A stretch of DNA of 64,000 nt from Pseudomonas sp. GV085 (GCF_003050925.1 NZ_QAOV01000017.1:1-64000), one strand, 5' to 3'; shown: positions 1-9,691, counted from the first letter of the stretch. The notes: generated by a model from the sequence alone, not told the origin. Numbers and translations: made by a program.

Positions 1-79
1 ACGACGTTGATAGGTTGGGTGTGTAAGCGCTGTGAGGCGTTGAGCTAACCAATACTAATTGCCCGTGAGGCTTGACCAT
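1..79 (+). rRNA. 23S ribosomal RNA, 3' end (partial)
   Basis: The first ~79 bases match the conserved 3' terminus of bacterial 23S rRNA: GATAGGTTGGGTGTGTAAGC near the start, then GTTGAGCTAACC and the closing GTGAGGCTTGACC. The 5' part lies outside the window. Bases 80-230 are the 23S-5S spacer, in which I see no gene. Confidence 0.93.
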
Positions 80-230
80 ATAACACCCAAGCAATCTGCC
101 TACTTCGAAAGAAGCATCAGATTGCGGTGTGTGAAGACGAAAGAACCGAAAGTTCGACGCTCGCAAAACACCGAAAGCTATCACATTCCCAATTTGCTGA
201 AACGTCGAAAGACGGTTCGGTACCCGAATT

Positions 231-347
231 TCTTGACGACCATAGAGCATTGGAACCACCTGATCCCATCCCGAACTCAGCAGTGAAACGATGCATCGCC
301 GATGGTAGTGTGGGGTTTCCCCATGTGAGAGTAGGTCATCGTCAAGA
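231..347 (+). rRNA. rrf: 5S ribosomal RNA
   Basis: This is a recognisable gammaproteobacterial 5S rRNA of about 116 nt. It contains CCTGATCCCATCCCGAACTC and GATGGTAGTGTGGGG. The 5' CTTGACGA (232-239) pairs with 3' TCGTCAAG (339-346) to form helix I. Ends are accurate to a few bases. It completes the 23S-5S part of an rRNA operon. Confidence 0.93.
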
Positions 348-357
348 TTAAATTCCG

Positions 358-396
358 AAACCCCTATCTGCGTACGCAGGTAGGGGTTTTGTTTTT
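358..396 (+). terminator. rRNA operon intrinsic terminator
   Basis: AAACCCCTATCTGCG and CGCAGGTAGGGGTTT form a long GC-rich hairpin directly after the 5S gene, followed by a T-rich run. It should end transcription of the rRNA operon. Confidence 0.9.
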
Positions 397-402
397 GGCC
401 GC

Positions 403-520
403 CGTGTAGGAGCGAGCTCGCTCGCGATGGTCGTCAACGACGACGCTAACTGCCTGGGGCCACGCGGTGTCCTGGCGTTCTTCGTCGGAACGCCGCCCGG
501 AGCGAGCTCGCTCCTACAAG
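403..520. repeat. REP pair (REPIN-like) in inverted orientation
   Basis: GTAGGAGCGAGCTCGCTCGCG at about 406-427 and its inverted partner GGAGCGAGCTCGCTCCTAC at about 500-518 flank ~70 bp of non-coding sequence. This is the typical arrangement of Pseudomonas REP doublets. The pair lies between the rRNA terminator and the PBP2 gene. The rest of 397-641 has no other gene that I can support. Confidence 0.8.
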
Positions 521-641
521 GTCAATTGTAAAAAAAACCACACCAACGTGACTCCACGGTTTTGGTATGGTGCGGCTCTTTGTTAACGGACTGAGTTTGC
601 GCCCACGGATCGGCATCCCCTTTCAAAGAGTTGCTGCACAA

Positions 642-2534
642 GTGCCCGAACCGATACCGATCAAGGACCACGAAAAAGAGACATGCCTGGTCAACAAGAG
701 ACTCATGGCCTGCGCCTTGTTCGTTGCCGCTGTCACCTGTGCGCTGGTAGTGCGCATGTATGTCCTGCAAGTAGTCGAGTTCGACTATCACTCGACCATC
801 TCCGAAAACAATCGTGTACATGTCCTGCCGATTACGCCCACCCGCGGGTTGATCTATGACCGCAATGGCATACTCCTCGCTGACAACCGCCCCAGCTTCA
901 ACCTGACCATCACCCGCGAACGTGCTTCCAATGTCAGCGAAGAGCTGGACGAAGTGGTAAATCTCCTGCACCTGCCCGCTGAAGACCGCTCGCAGTTCGA
1001 CAAGGCCATGAAGCAGGCACGTCATCCGTTCGTACCCGTGACGTTGTTCTATGAGCTGAACGAAGAGCAGATTGCCATTCTCGCCGTCAACGAGTTCCGC
1101 CTACCGGGCCTTGATGTAGAGCCGCAGTTCGTTCGGCACTATCCATTGGGCGAGCACTTCGCTCATTCGGTCGGCTACGTCGGACGCATCAACGAGAAAG
1201 AGTCAAAGGCTCTGGATACGGTCGAGTACCGAGGCACCCAATCCATCGGCAAGACCGGAATCGAAAAATTCTACGAGGCGCAGCTGCACGGCCATGTCGG
1301 TTACGAAGAAGTCGAAACCAATGCTCAGGGCCGCGTGCTGCGAGTGCTCAAGCACACTGACCCGGTGCCAGGCGAAAACATTGTCCTGAGCCTCGACGTC
1401 AAGCTGCAGGAAGCCGCCGAGCAAGCCCTGGGCGATCGCCGTGGCTCGGTGGTCGCGCTGGATCCGTCGACCGGTGAAGTGCTGGCCATGGTCAGTAACC
1501 CGAGTTTCGATCCGAACCTGTTCGTCACCGGTATCAGTTCCAGGGAATACTCTTCGCTACGGGATTCCATTGATCGGCCGCTGTTCAATCGTGTGCTGCG
1601 TGGTCTCTATGCCCCGGGTTCGACCATCAAGCCGGAAGTGGCAATCGCCGGCCTCGATGCAGGTGTCGTCACGCCACAGACCCGGGTGTTCGACCCCGGT
1701 TATTACCAGCTACCGGATTTCGATCACAAGTACCGCAACTGGAATCACAGCGGCGATGGTTGGGTGGATATGGATGCAGCGATCATGCGTTCCAACGACA
1801 CCTATTTCTACGACCTCGCACACAAGCTCGGTATCGATCGCCTGCACGACTACATGGCCATGTTCGGGCTCGGTGAGAAAGTCTCCCTGGACATGAATGA
1901 AGAGTCCCCTGGCCTGATGCCATCCCAAGCCTGGAAGCGCGCCACCCGTCGTCAGGCCTGGTTTCCAGGCGAGACGGTGATTCTCGGCATCGGCCAGGGC
2001 TACATGCAGGTCACGCCGCTGCAGTTGGCCCAGGCGACGGCGCTGATTGCCAACAAAGGCGTGTGGAATCGCCCGCATCTGGCCAAAACCGTGGACGGCG
2101 TCGCGCCGGTGGATGAGCATCCGATGCCGAACATTCTGCTCAAGGATCCGCGCGACTGGGAGCAGGTCAACCATGGCATGCAGATGGTGATGCACGATGC
2201 CCGCGGGATTGCCCGGGCCGCAGCGGCAGGGGCGCAGTATCGTATCGCCGGCAAGAGTGGTACCGCGCAAGTGGTGGCGATCAAGCAGGGCGAACGTTAC
2301 AACCGGGAGAAAACCCGCGAGCGTAACCGCGACAACGCCTTGTTCGTCGGTTTCGCCCCGGCCGAGCATCCGAAGATCGTGATCTCGGTGATGATCGAAA
2401 ACGGCGAGGCGGGTGGCCGCGTCGCCGGACCGGTCGTCCGGGAGATCATGGACGCCTGGCTACTCGATCAGGATGGGCATCTGAAGCCACAGTACGCTGC
2501 GCCGAGCAAGGTGCCGGGCGATCCTCACGTCTGA
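642..2534 (+). CDS. mrdA: penicillin-binding protein 2 (peptidoglycan D,D-transpeptidase)
   Basis: A class B PBP that cross-links elongation-phase peptidoglycan with the RodA/Rod complex, anchored in the inner membrane. With a GTG start at 642 the product is 630 aa. It has a short cytoplasmic N-terminus, one membrane helix (about residues 17-40), a PBP dimerisation domain, then the transpeptidase domain. The active-site motifs are S327-T-I-K330, S384-N-D386 and K538-S-G-T. An in-frame ATG at 567 lacks a ribosome binding site and would add 25 residues unlike PBP2; CAAAGAG lies upstream of the GTG. Some pseudomonads carry two PBP2 paralogues. There are no rodA, rlpA or mltB neighbours here, so this may be the secondary copy rather than the one in the rod-shape operon. 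Confidence 0.9.
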   Translation: MPEPIPIKDHEKETCLVNKRLMACALFVAAVTCALVVRMYVLQVVEFDYHSTISENNRVHVLPITPTRGLIYDRNGILLADNRPSFNLTITRERASNVSEELDEVVNLLHLPAEDRSQFDKAMKQARHPFVPVTLFYELNEEQIAILAVNEFRLPGLDVEPQFVRHYPLGEHFAHSVGYVGRINEKESKALDTVEYRGTQSIGKTGIEKFYEAQLHGHVGYEEVETNAQGRVLRVLKHTDPVPGENIVLSLDVKLQEAAEQALGDRRGSVVALDPSTGEVLAMVSNPSFDPNLFVTGISSREYSSLRDSIDRPLFNRVLRGLYAPGSTIKPEVAIAGLDAGVVTPQTRVFDPGYYQLPDFDHKYRNWNHSGDGWVDMDAAIMRSNDTYFYDLAHKLGIDRLHDYMAMFGLGEKVSLDMNEESPGLMPSQAWKRATRRQAWFPGETVILGIGQGYMQVTPLQLAQATALIANKGVWNRPHLAKTVDGVAPVDEHPMPNILLKDPRDWEQVNHGMQMVMHDARGIARAAAAGAQYRIAGKSGTAQVVAIKQGERYNREKTRERNRDNALFVGFAPAEHPKIVISVMIENGEAGGRVAGPVVREIMDAWLLDQDGHLKPQYAAPSKVPGDPHV

Positions 2535-2570
2535 ACCCACATGGCTTCATAGCACAGGCATCACGGCTGT

Positions 2571-3701
2571 TCATGCGTAGGCGAGGGCTTTTTCTTCCAG
2601 CAGTTCTTCATACAAGGCCGTCCATTTGCGACCCATTTCGTCCGCGGTAAACAGATTTTGATAACGGGCCTGTGCCTTCTCGCCCATTTGCGCCGCCAGC
2701 ACCGGGTTTTCCCAAAGCGTGCGCATCGCCTCACGGAACGCCAATGGATTGCTCGGCGGCACCACCAGCCCGGTCTCGTTATGGATGTTGATGTAACTGG
2801 TGCCAGTGCCAATCTCACTGGAGATCATCGGTTTGCCATACATCGCGCCTTCAAGCAGCGAAATGCCGAAGGCTTCGGAGCGCAGGTGCGATGGGAACAC
2901 GATGGCGTAGCTCAGTTGCAGCAGCGCCACTTTGTCCTCGTCCCCCAGACGCCCGAGGAAGTGAACATTGTGTAAACCCAGGGCGGTCGCCTGGGCATGC
3001 AGCTGTGCTTCCAGTGGGCCGGCACCGACAATCACCGTCGGGTAATCCAGGTCCTTCAGGGCGTCGAGCAGGATGTGCAAACCTTTGTAGTAGCGCATCA
3101 CACCGACAAACAGAAAGAACTTGTCGCCGAGCTTTTGCCGCCAGTGGGCCGTTCGATCGCTGTCCGGCTGTGGGTAACCTGCCTTGTTCAATCCATAGGG
3201 GATCACTCGGGTCTTGTGCTCAAACTGTTGCAACACATCACTGGTGTGCAGGTAATTGGGCGACGCAGCGACGATCCGGTCGGCGCTGTGCAGAAAGCGA
3301 TTCATCAGCGGCCGGTAAAGTTTGAGCAGGTGTTTCTGGCGAATAATGTCCGAGTGGTAGGTCACCACGCTGGGTTTGTTCAGGCCGCTGGCGAAGTGCA
3401 CCAGGTCCATGAACGGCCAGGGAAAGTGGTAATTGACCACGTCGGCCTCGGCTGCCAGCTCGCGAAACTGTTTGAAGACGCTCCAGGAAAACCCGGTAGA
3501 GGCGAACTGAATGTCGAGTTTGGCCCGATGGACTTCGTGATGACCGAGCTGCACCACCGGCGTTGTCGGATCGGCACTGAGTGTCAGCACCTTGCCTTCA
3601 ATGCCGTGCAGCGCACCGCTTTCGCACAACTGGAAAATCACTTGTTCGATCCCGCCGACCGAGTCAGGCAGGTACGTCTTGAAAAAATGAAGAACTCGCA
3701 T
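2571..3701 (-). CDS. wbpZ: A-band D-rhamnan glycosyltransferase WbpZ (GT4)
   Basis: 376 aa, GT-B fold, GT4 family. The N-terminal motif is GGIEQVIFQL; the C-terminal nucleotide-sugar region contains FPSHLRSEAFGISLLEGAMYG, the ExxxxxxLLE pattern that contacts the donor. In P. aeruginosa, WbpZ of near-identical length adds D-rhamnose from GDP-D-Rha to the lipid-linked primer on the cytoplasmic face. It is the last gene of the eight-gene operon. Its ATG directly follows the TGA of wbpY, so translation is probably coupled. It converges on mrdA with ~36 bp between; no strong terminator is visible there. Confidence 0.86.
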   Translation of the reverse strand: MRVLHFFKTYLPDSVGGIEQVIFQLCESGALHGIEGKVLTLSADPTTPVVQLGHHEVHRAKLDIQFASTGFSWSVFKQFRELAAEADVVNYHFPWPFMDLVHFASGLNKPSVVTYHSDIIRQKHLLKLYRPLMNRFLHSADRIVAASPNYLHTSDVLQQFEHKTRVIPYGLNKAGYPQPDSDRTAHWRQKLGDKFFLFVGVMRYYKGLHILLDALKDLDYPTVIVGAGPLEAQLHAQATALGLHNVHFLGRLGDEDKVALLQLSYAIVFPSHLRSEAFGISLLEGAMYGKPMISSEIGTGTSYINIHNETGLVVPPSNPLAFREAMRTLWENPVLAAQMGEKAQARYQNLFTADEMGRKWTALYEELLEEKALAYA

Positions 3702-4832
3702 TCAACCTCCCATTGCCTGGCGGTAAGCGCTGGCCGTGACTTGCGCGCAGCGTTCCCAGGTAAAAAGCCTTGCCTGTAGCAATCCGGCTTCTCGGCATGT
3801 CTGCCAATGCGCTAGATCCTCGATCAGACGACTCATTGCATCGCGCAAGCCGTCGGTTTCATCCGGTTCAACATAGTTACCCGCAGAGCCTGCCACTTCG
3901 GGCATGGCCGAACGACTGGTCAGAACGACCGGCGTGCCGCAGGCCATGGCCTCCAGCACCGGCAGGCCAAAACCTTCGTAAAGCGACGGAAAAATCAATG
4001 CCCGGGCGCCGGCCAACAGCTGCGCAACGTGCTCGTCAGGCAGATAGCCCAGCAAACAGACATGACCGCTGGCCAGGGCCTGGTGCAATTCTTCGCTGAA
4101 CTGCTCGCGCTGCCAGCCGGCCATGCCGACGATCAGCAAAGGAAAACGCTGACGGACCGATTCCGGCAATCGGGCGTGGGCGCGCAGGGCGAGGGACAGA
4201 TTCTTGCGCGGTTCCAGGGTGCCGACACAGAGGAAGTATTCCCGCGCTTCGACGCCATGGGTCTTGAGTACGGAGTCGATAGCCTCGGGGGACCGCGGGT
4301 GAAAACGCGCGGCTACACCGAGTGGGGCGACGACAAATCGCTCGGCCGGTAACCCGAAATGTGCCCGGGCTTCGTCAGCAATGAACTGCGAGTCGGTCAG
4401 AATCAGGCTTGCCTGTCGCACGCCGTCGGCCACGCGCCGTTCGATTTCTCGCAAGCGCGCCGGTGGCTGCGTTTCGGGATAGTGCAGGTGAGTCAGGTCA
4501 TGCAGGGTGATGACTGTCGGACCGTCGAACGACAGCGGCCACAAACTTGGTTCGTGGTAAAGGTCGATGGCTTGCGCGCGGCCTTGATCGAAGCGTTTCT
4601 GCTCCAGCCACCGTCGGGCCTGATAGGCCCCCGGAATCTGCCGCAGCAATGGCGTCAGTCGGGAATAACCGGGCATGGCCGCTTCAGGCAGCACAGCACT
4701 CCAGCCCCAGCCATGAAACAGCGCCAGTTCAATATCCGGTTCACCCGCCAGGGCGTTCGCCAGTTCGGCGACGTAGTGGCCGATACCGGTGCGCGGGGCC
4801 TGGAGGATGCGGGCGTTAAGGGCAATGCGCAT
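3702..4832 (-). CDS. wbpY: A-band D-rhamnan glycosyltransferase WbpY (GT4)
   Basis: 376 aa starting MRIALNARIL. GT-B fold with GTGIGHYVAEL at the N-terminus and the donor-site segment FPSLYEGFGLPVLEAMACG. VGTLEPRKNL is the usual hinge motif of polymer mannosyl/rhamnosyl transferases. Family knowledge: WbpY with WbpX and WbpZ builds the trisaccharide D-Rha repeat. An ATG 66 bases upstream is in frame, but the segment it would add is not family-like. The start overlaps the end of wbpX by 17 nt. Confidence 0.86.
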   Translation of the reverse strand: MRIALNARILQAPRTGIGHYVAELANALAGEPDIELALFHGWGWSAVLPEAAMPGYSRLTPLLRQIPGAYQARRWLEQKRFDQGRAQAIDLYHEPSLWPLSFDGPTVITLHDLTHLHYPETQPPARLREIERRVADGVRQASLILTDSQFIADEARAHFGLPAERFVVAPLGVAARFHPRSPEAIDSVLKTHGVEAREYFLCVGTLEPRKNLSLALRAHARLPESVRQRFPLLIVGMAGWQREQFSEELHQALASGHVCLLGYLPDEHVAQLLAGARALIFPSLYEGFGLPVLEAMACGTPVVLTSRSAMPEVAGSAGNYVEPDETDGLRDAMSRLIEDLAHWQTCREAGLLQARLFTWERCAQVTASAYRQAMGG

Positions 4833-6192
4833 GCTGCCTCTCAGGCACCTTCGCATCGTTGTGCAGGTTGCGCTGGACGCGTCCGACCAGTTGCGCACTC
4901 GCCTCGCGCCAGCTCAGCCAACGCCAGTTATCCAGGTTGAGGGGGGCGGGAAATGCGCCACCGCTTTCCATGTCGGTGACCAGGTCGGCCAGGTTCTGGG
5001 GGTCGGCGAGGTCGAAATACGCCATGTACTCGCCACCGATTTCGCGGAACACCGGGATGTCGCTGGCCATGGCCGGCAGGCCTCGCTGCATGGCCTCCAC
5101 CAGAGGCAAACCAAACCCTTCGACGTAGGACGGGAACACCAGCGATGTCGCGTGGGAATAGGCGTGTTCCAGGCTCTTGTCCGAAAGTGTGTTGAACATG
5201 AACAGGCGCTGGTTCAATTGCGGATGCTGGCGGATACGCTCGATCAGCGCCTCGCACTTCCAGCCGATCTTGCCGACGATGCACAACCGGGCCTTGGACC
5301 CGGCCGCCCAGGCGCGCTCGAACGCGTCCAGCAGATACGCATGGTTCTTGCGCGGTTCGATGGTGCTGACCATCAGAAACACAGGGTCCGGCGTCTTGAA
5401 CATCTGCAGCAGCCCCGGGTCGACGGCGGACCGGGTATCGGTCAGGTCGAGTTCGGAGCCGAGGTGAAAGTAGTCGAACCAGCGTTGCTGCACCTGCGTG
5501 GAGCCGATCCTGCGGGTCATCTCCTGGCGAACCTGGTCGCGGATGGTGGTCGATATCGCCACATAACCATCGGCGGTGCGGGCGATCCAGTCGAACCATT
5601 CGTTGAACACCTTCACCAATCCTGCGTCGCAGAACTGCGGGTGGGTCAGGGGAATCAGGTCGTAGATCACCGAAATGATGCCGACCCCGTCACGCTTGAG
5701 TTGCTCGGCCAGGGGGAAGAAGTTGGCGTGCCAGGACGAATCCAGCAGCACCAGTTGATCGCCGGCGCGATGCTGCAACGGCACGCAGCGCTCGGGAACC
5801 TTCTGGCCCTTGAGTACCCGATCGAGCAGGCGCATCGGCAGGCTCAGGCAGGCGAACGCGGTGAGGCGACAACCGACATAAAGCACCCGGCGGGCGAACT
5901 TCGATGTGCTGAAAGGACGGCGCCGCTCCAGTGCCCGATGGCGCTGCCAGAACAGATTGGCGAAATGTTCCAGCTTCACCCGCAGGCTCACCAGGTCCAC
6001 TTTGACGGTCGGCAAGGGCGCCAGGCTTTTCACCTCGAACAACTCGCCATTGAGCATCACCACCGGAATGCATTCACGCTGGGTGTCTGCGGCCGGCAAT
6101 TGCTGAATAACATTACGAACGACCCGTTGAATGCCCGAGTTGACATCCGGGTGTTCGAAGACGTAGGTACATTCCACCAACAGTCTGGTCAT
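4816..6192 (-). CDS. wbpX: A-band D-rhamnan glycosyltransferase WbpX
   Basis: 458 aa, close to the ~460 aa of P. aeruginosa WbpX. It begins MTRLLVECTYVFEHPDVNSG, then IQRVVRNV. The C-terminal GT4 half has VSTIEPRKNHAYLLDAF and FPSYVEGFGLPLVEAMQRG. It is predicted to transfer D-rhamnose during polymerisation of the common polysaccharide antigen in the cytoplasm. The start overlaps the wzt stop (ATGA, 6189-6192). Which linkage each of WbpX, WbpY and WbpZ makes cannot be told from sequence. Confidence 0.87.
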   Translation of the reverse strand: MTRLLVECTYVFEHPDVNSGIQRVVRNVIQQLPAADTQRECIPVVMLNGELFEVKSLAPLPTVKVDLVSLRVKLEHFANLFWQRHRALERRRPFSTSKFARRVLYVGCRLTAFACLSLPMRLLDRVLKGQKVPERCVPLQHRAGDQLVLLDSSWHANFFPLAEQLKRDGVGIISVIYDLIPLTHPQFCDAGLVKVFNEWFDWIARTADGYVAISTTIRDQVRQEMTRRIGSTQVQQRWFDYFHLGSELDLTDTRSAVDPGLLQMFKTPDPVFLMVSTIEPRKNHAYLLDAFERAWAAGSKARLCIVGKIGWKCEALIERIRQHPQLNQRLFMFNTLSDKSLEHAYSHATSLVFPSYVEGFGLPLVEAMQRGLPAMASDIPVFREIGGEYMAYFDLADPQNLADLVTDMESGGAFPAPLNLDNWRWLSWREASAQLVGRVQRNLHNDAKVPERQHAHCP

Positions 6193-7448
6193 CGTGTTTC
6201 CCCAATGGATTCCACCCGACTCTCACTGGAACGGGTCACGCTTGTCTGTGCTTGGAGCCAGGAGCAGCCCACGAAGTCTTCCTGGCGATTGTTGATCACG
6301 TGGAAGACCAGCCCGTAGTCACGCCATTCGAAATTGCGATCCAGGTGCGAATCCAGTCGCGACAGGCTCAGGGCCACCGAATAATTGCCCTTGCCCAGGC
6401 GCATGTCGAAGGCAAAACGGTAGGTGATGCGTTCGCCGGCACTCAGGTCGGTGAGGGCTTTGTCGACCCGGTGGGTATTGATGCCGTACATGGGCTGGCC
6501 GAGGCGATCCTTGATCATGAAACCGAGAATCAGCCGCTCGATGTCCTGATGCACCTCGACCTGCACTTCCAGGACCATCGCCTGACCGACTTCCGCCACC
6601 TCCACCGAACGGCCCTTGGGGTCAAGCAGGCGGACGCTGAGAATGCCTGCTTCGCCTGTCCCGGAAATGGTTTGCACCTGCCCGTTGGCGAGCATTTCCT
6701 GGCGCACTGTCTGGCCCTCGCGCTGGGCGAGCATGGCGTTGTAGTAGTCCATCACTTCTTCGGGCTTGCCGCGCATGGCCATGCGCCCGTTTTCCAGGAG
6801 GATGGCGGTGTCGCAGATCGACTGGATTGCCGAGCGGTCATGAGACACGATCAGCAACGTGGTGCCGGCCTTGCGGAAGTTGCGGATGCGATCAAAGCTT
6901 TTGTGCTGGAAGTAGGCGTCACCTACGGACAACGCTTCATCGACGATCAGGATGTCGGGCCGCCGCGCGGTGGCCACGCTGAACGCCAGGCGCATCTGCA
7001 TGCCGCTGGAATAGGTGCGAACCGGATGGTCGATGGCCTCGCCGATTTCGGCGAAGCTCTCGATCTGCGGCATCAGTGCTTCGATTTCTTCTACCTGCAT
7101 GCCTAGTAACTGCCCGGCCATGAAGGTGTTCTGCCGACCGGTGAAGTCCGGATGAAAGCCCATGCCAAGCTCCAGCAGCGCCGCCACGCGACCTTGCAGC
7201 CGGATGTTGCCGCAGGTGGGTTGGGTGGTGCCGGTGATCATCTTCAGCAGCGTGCTTTTGCCGGCTCCGTTGACCCCGACGATGCCCACGGCTTCGCCTG
7301 GCTGAATCTCGAAATCGACCCCTTGCAGCACCCAGTGCAGTTGATGTCGGGTGCGGGAAAACGGTACCAGCCATTCGAACAGCCGGCTCCAGCGATTCGG
7401 GTACTGCTTGTAGGCCTTGCCCAGGCCACTGACACGTATATGTCCCAT
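6189..7448 (-). CDS. wzt: O-antigen/A-band polysaccharide ABC exporter, ATP-binding subunit Wzt
   Basis: 419 aa. The N-terminal ABC domain has Walker A GVNGAGKST, signature YSSGMQMRL, Walker B ILIVDEAL and the H-loop SHD. From about residue 250 there is an extra C-terminal beta-sandwich (Wzt-C), which in this family reads the finished or capped polymer end and so couples chain termination to export. With Wzm it moves undecaprenyl-linked D-rhamnan to the periplasm. A Wzt with a C-terminal domain fits an exporter that recognises a modified non-reducing end. The methyltransferases encoded at 15000-17847 may supply that modification (inference). Confidence 0.92.
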   Translation of the reverse strand: MGHIRVSGLGKAYKQYPNRWSRLFEWLVPFSRTRHQLHWVLQGVDFEIQPGEAVGIVGVNGAGKSTLLKMITGTTQPTCGNIRLQGRVAALLELGMGFHPDFTGRQNTFMAGQLLGMQVEEIEALMPQIESFAEIGEAIDHPVRTYSSGMQMRLAFSVATARRPDILIVDEALSVGDAYFQHKSFDRIRNFRKAGTTLLIVSHDRSAIQSICDTAILLENGRMAMRGKPEEVMDYYNAMLAQREGQTVRQEMLANGQVQTISGTGEAGILSVRLLDPKGRSVEVAEVGQAMVLEVQVEVHQDIERLILGFMIKDRLGQPMYGINTHRVDKALTDLSAGERITYRFAFDMRLGKGNYSVALSLSRLDSHLDRNFEWRDYGLVFHVINNRQEDFVGCSWLQAQTSVTRSSESRVESIGETR

Positions 7449-8245
7449 CAGAGCTCGTCCACCATTTCACCGACACGCTGGCGGAACAGCCGCAGCGCCA
7501 TCCCACAGAACAACAGGCCGATCACCAGCAACGGGACCAGCGAGCTCCAGTCTGGCCATTGGTTGTAGAGAAACAGGTTCTGGTAGCTGTTCATCAGCGC
7601 CGTCATCGGGTTCAGCTCGATAAAGTGCTGGATACCCGGCGGCAGGATCGACAATGGATAAACGATCGGCGTCAGCCAGAACCAGAACTGCAGGCAGATG
7701 CCGAAGAACTGCCCGACGTCGCGAAAGAACACGTTGAGTACGCCCAGAATCATCCCCAGCCCCGCGGCGAAGATCACTTGCAGGATCAGCAACGGCACCA
7801 GCGCCAGCAACGCCATGCCCGGCAGCCGCCCGCTGATCAGCAGGAAGCCGAGGAACAACCCCAGGATGATCGCGAAATTGATCCCGGCATTGAGAAGCAC
7901 AATGACCGGCAGGCAGATGCGCGGAAAGCTGATTTTCTTCAGCAGGTTGGCGTTTTCCAGGAACATGCTCTGGCTGCGCGTCGTGATCTCGGCGAACAGG
8001 CCCCAGGTCAGCAGGCCGGCGCACAGGTAGACGCTGTAGGCCAACCCGTCATCCACGCCCGGCAAGCGGGCGCGCATGATGGTGGAGAAGATCACTGTGT
8101 AGACCAGGATCATCGACAGCGGATTGAGTACGGTCCACAAGGCACCGAACAGCGAGTTGCGATAACGCGCCTGAAACTCCCGTTTGACACTGCCAAGGAT
8201 GAAACCCCGGTAACTCCACAGCGATTGATAAAGATTGCGCAGCAT
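7448..8245 (-). CDS. wzm: O-antigen/A-band polysaccharide ABC exporter permease Wzm
   Basis: 265 aa ABC-2 type membrane protein with about six hydrophobic helices. The N-terminal amphipathic region contains REFQARYRNSLFGALWTVLNP, a hallmark of Wzm/TagG permeases. It forms the channel with Wzt for polymer export across the inner membrane. It overlaps the wzt start by one base and follows wbpW with no gap, consistent with one operon. Confidence 0.92.
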   Translation of the reverse strand: MLRNLYQSLWSYRGFILGSVKREFQARYRNSLFGALWTVLNPLSMILVYTVIFSTIMRARLPGVDDGLAYSVYLCAGLLTWGLFAEITTRSQSMFLENANLLKKISFPRICLPVIVLLNAGINFAIILGLFLGFLLISGRLPGMALLALVPLLILQVIFAAGLGMILGVLNVFFRDVGQFFGICLQFWFWLTPIVYPLSILPPGIQHFIELNPMTALMNSYQNLFLYNQWPDWSSLVPLLVIGLLFCGMALRLFRQRVGEMVDEL

Positions 8246-9688
8246 TCAAACCGTCCTGCCGTATTGATCTTCGAAGCGGACGATGTCGTCCTCTCCCAGG
8301 TATTCGCCGCTTTGCACCTCGATGATCACCAGGTCGATCACGCCGGGATTCTCCAGGCGATGCTTGTGACCGGCTGCAATGAAGGTCGATTCGTTCTTGG
8401 CCACCAGGTGCGTGCCGGTGCCGTTGTTGGTGACCTTGGCCATGCCTTCGACCACCACCCAGTGTTCATTGCGATGGTGGTGCATCTGCAACGACAACTT
8501 GGCGCCGGGCTTGACCACGATGCGTTTGATCTTGAAGCGCGGGCCTTCCTCGAGCACGGTGTAGGTGCCCCATGGCCGACTGACCGTACGGTGCAGGCGA
8601 TAGGCTTCGTGCTCTTTGTCCTTGAGTTGCCTGGCCACCCGGCGCACATCCTGGGCGCGGTCGGCGTGGGCCACCAGCACCGCGTCGGGGGTGTCGACGA
8701 TGATCAGGTTATTCACACCCACGGTCGCCACCAGACGGTTATCGCTCTGGACGAAATTGTTGTGGCTGTCGATGAAGATCGACTCGCCGACGGCGCGGTT
8801 GTTTTGTGCATCCGCCGGTACCAGCGCGGCCACCGCCCCCCAGGAGCCGATATCGCTCCAGTCGAAACGGGCGGGCACGACGACCACCTTGTCTGAGCGT
8901 TCCATCAATGCGTAGTCGATGGAGATGTCCATGATTTCGCCAAACAGGACCGGTGACAGTTCTTGTTGCACATCCCCGGCGTTTTCCACGGGAGCGCTGG
9001 CAGCCATGCAGGTTTGCGTCTGCTCCAGCAACGCGGGCGCATGGGTTTGCAGTTCGGCCAGCAGGGTGGCGACCGAGAAGCAGAACATCCCGGAGTTCCA
9101 CAGGAAGTTGCCGCTTTCCAGATAATGAGTCGCGGTTTGCAGGTCGGGTTTTTCGACGAAGCGCCGCACGCTGGCAGCGCCTTTATCGTCCAGTGATGTG
9201 CCGGCTTCAATGTAGCCAAAACCGGTTTCCGGAGCGGTCGGTACCACCCCGAAGGTCACCAGGTGACCACGCCTGGCCAATGTCACGGCATGCTCGACTG
9301 CGTCCTTCAGTGCGTCGACATTGACGATCAAGTGGTCGGCGGGCATCACCAGCATGATCGCGTCGTCGCCATGCAGGGACTGCAGCGAGAGGGCGGCGGC
9401 GGCAATGGCCGGCGCCGTATTGCGCCCCGTCGGCTCCAGCAGGAAGTGCCCGCGATGCCGGCCCAGTTGCGCGTCGCGAAAGTGATCCTTGCTCTGGAAG
9501 TAGTACTCGCGGTTGGTCACCGTGACGATATCGCCCCAGCCGTCGAGCAGGTCCGCGGCCCGCCGATAGGTCTTGCCCAGCAGCGACTGGCCGTCGGGCA
9601 ATGCCATGAACGGCTTGGGATGGCCTTCACGCGACACCGGCCACAACCTTGTCCCGGCACCGCCGGAGAGAATCACGGGAATCAGCAT
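8246..9688 (-). CDS. wbpW: mannose-1-phosphate guanylyltransferase / mannose-6-phosphate isomerase
   Basis: 480 aa bifunctional type II PMI-GMP. The N-terminal pyrophosphorylase signature is GGAGTRLWPVSREGHPKPF, with FVEKP in the middle. The C-terminal cupin (from about residue 340) holds the metal-binding QMHHHRNEHW of the isomerase. It makes mannose-6-P from fructose-6-P and GDP-mannose from mannose-1-P, the precursor for Gmd. The same family includes AlgA and PslB; the operon context assigns it to A-band synthesis (WbpW). Confidence 0.93.
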   Translation of the reverse strand: MLIPVILSGGAGTRLWPVSREGHPKPFMALPDGQSLLGKTYRRAADLLDGWGDIVTVTNREYYFQSKDHFRDAQLGRHRGHFLLEPTGRNTAPAIAAAALSLQSLHGDDAIMLVMPADHLIVNVDALKDAVEHAVTLARRGHLVTFGVVPTAPETGFGYIEAGTSLDDKGAASVRRFVEKPDLQTATHYLESGNFLWNSGMFCFSVATLLAELQTHAPALLEQTQTCMAASAPVENAGDVQQELSPVLFGEIMDISIDYALMERSDKVVVVPARFDWSDIGSWGAVAALVPADAQNNRAVGESIFIDSHNNFVQSDNRLVATVGVNNLIIVDTPDAVLVAHADRAQDVRRVARQLKDKEHEAYRLHRTVSRPWGTYTVLEEGPRFKIKRIVVKPGAKLSLQMHHHRNEHWVVVEGMAKVTNNGTGTHLVAKNESTFIAAGHKHRLENPGVIDLVIIEVQSGEYLGEDDIVRFEDQYGRTV

Positions 9689-9691
9689 GGC

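Noticed and set aside
80..230. tRNA gene in the 23S-5S spacer
   Set aside because: No cloverleaf or T-loop sequence is visible in the spacer.
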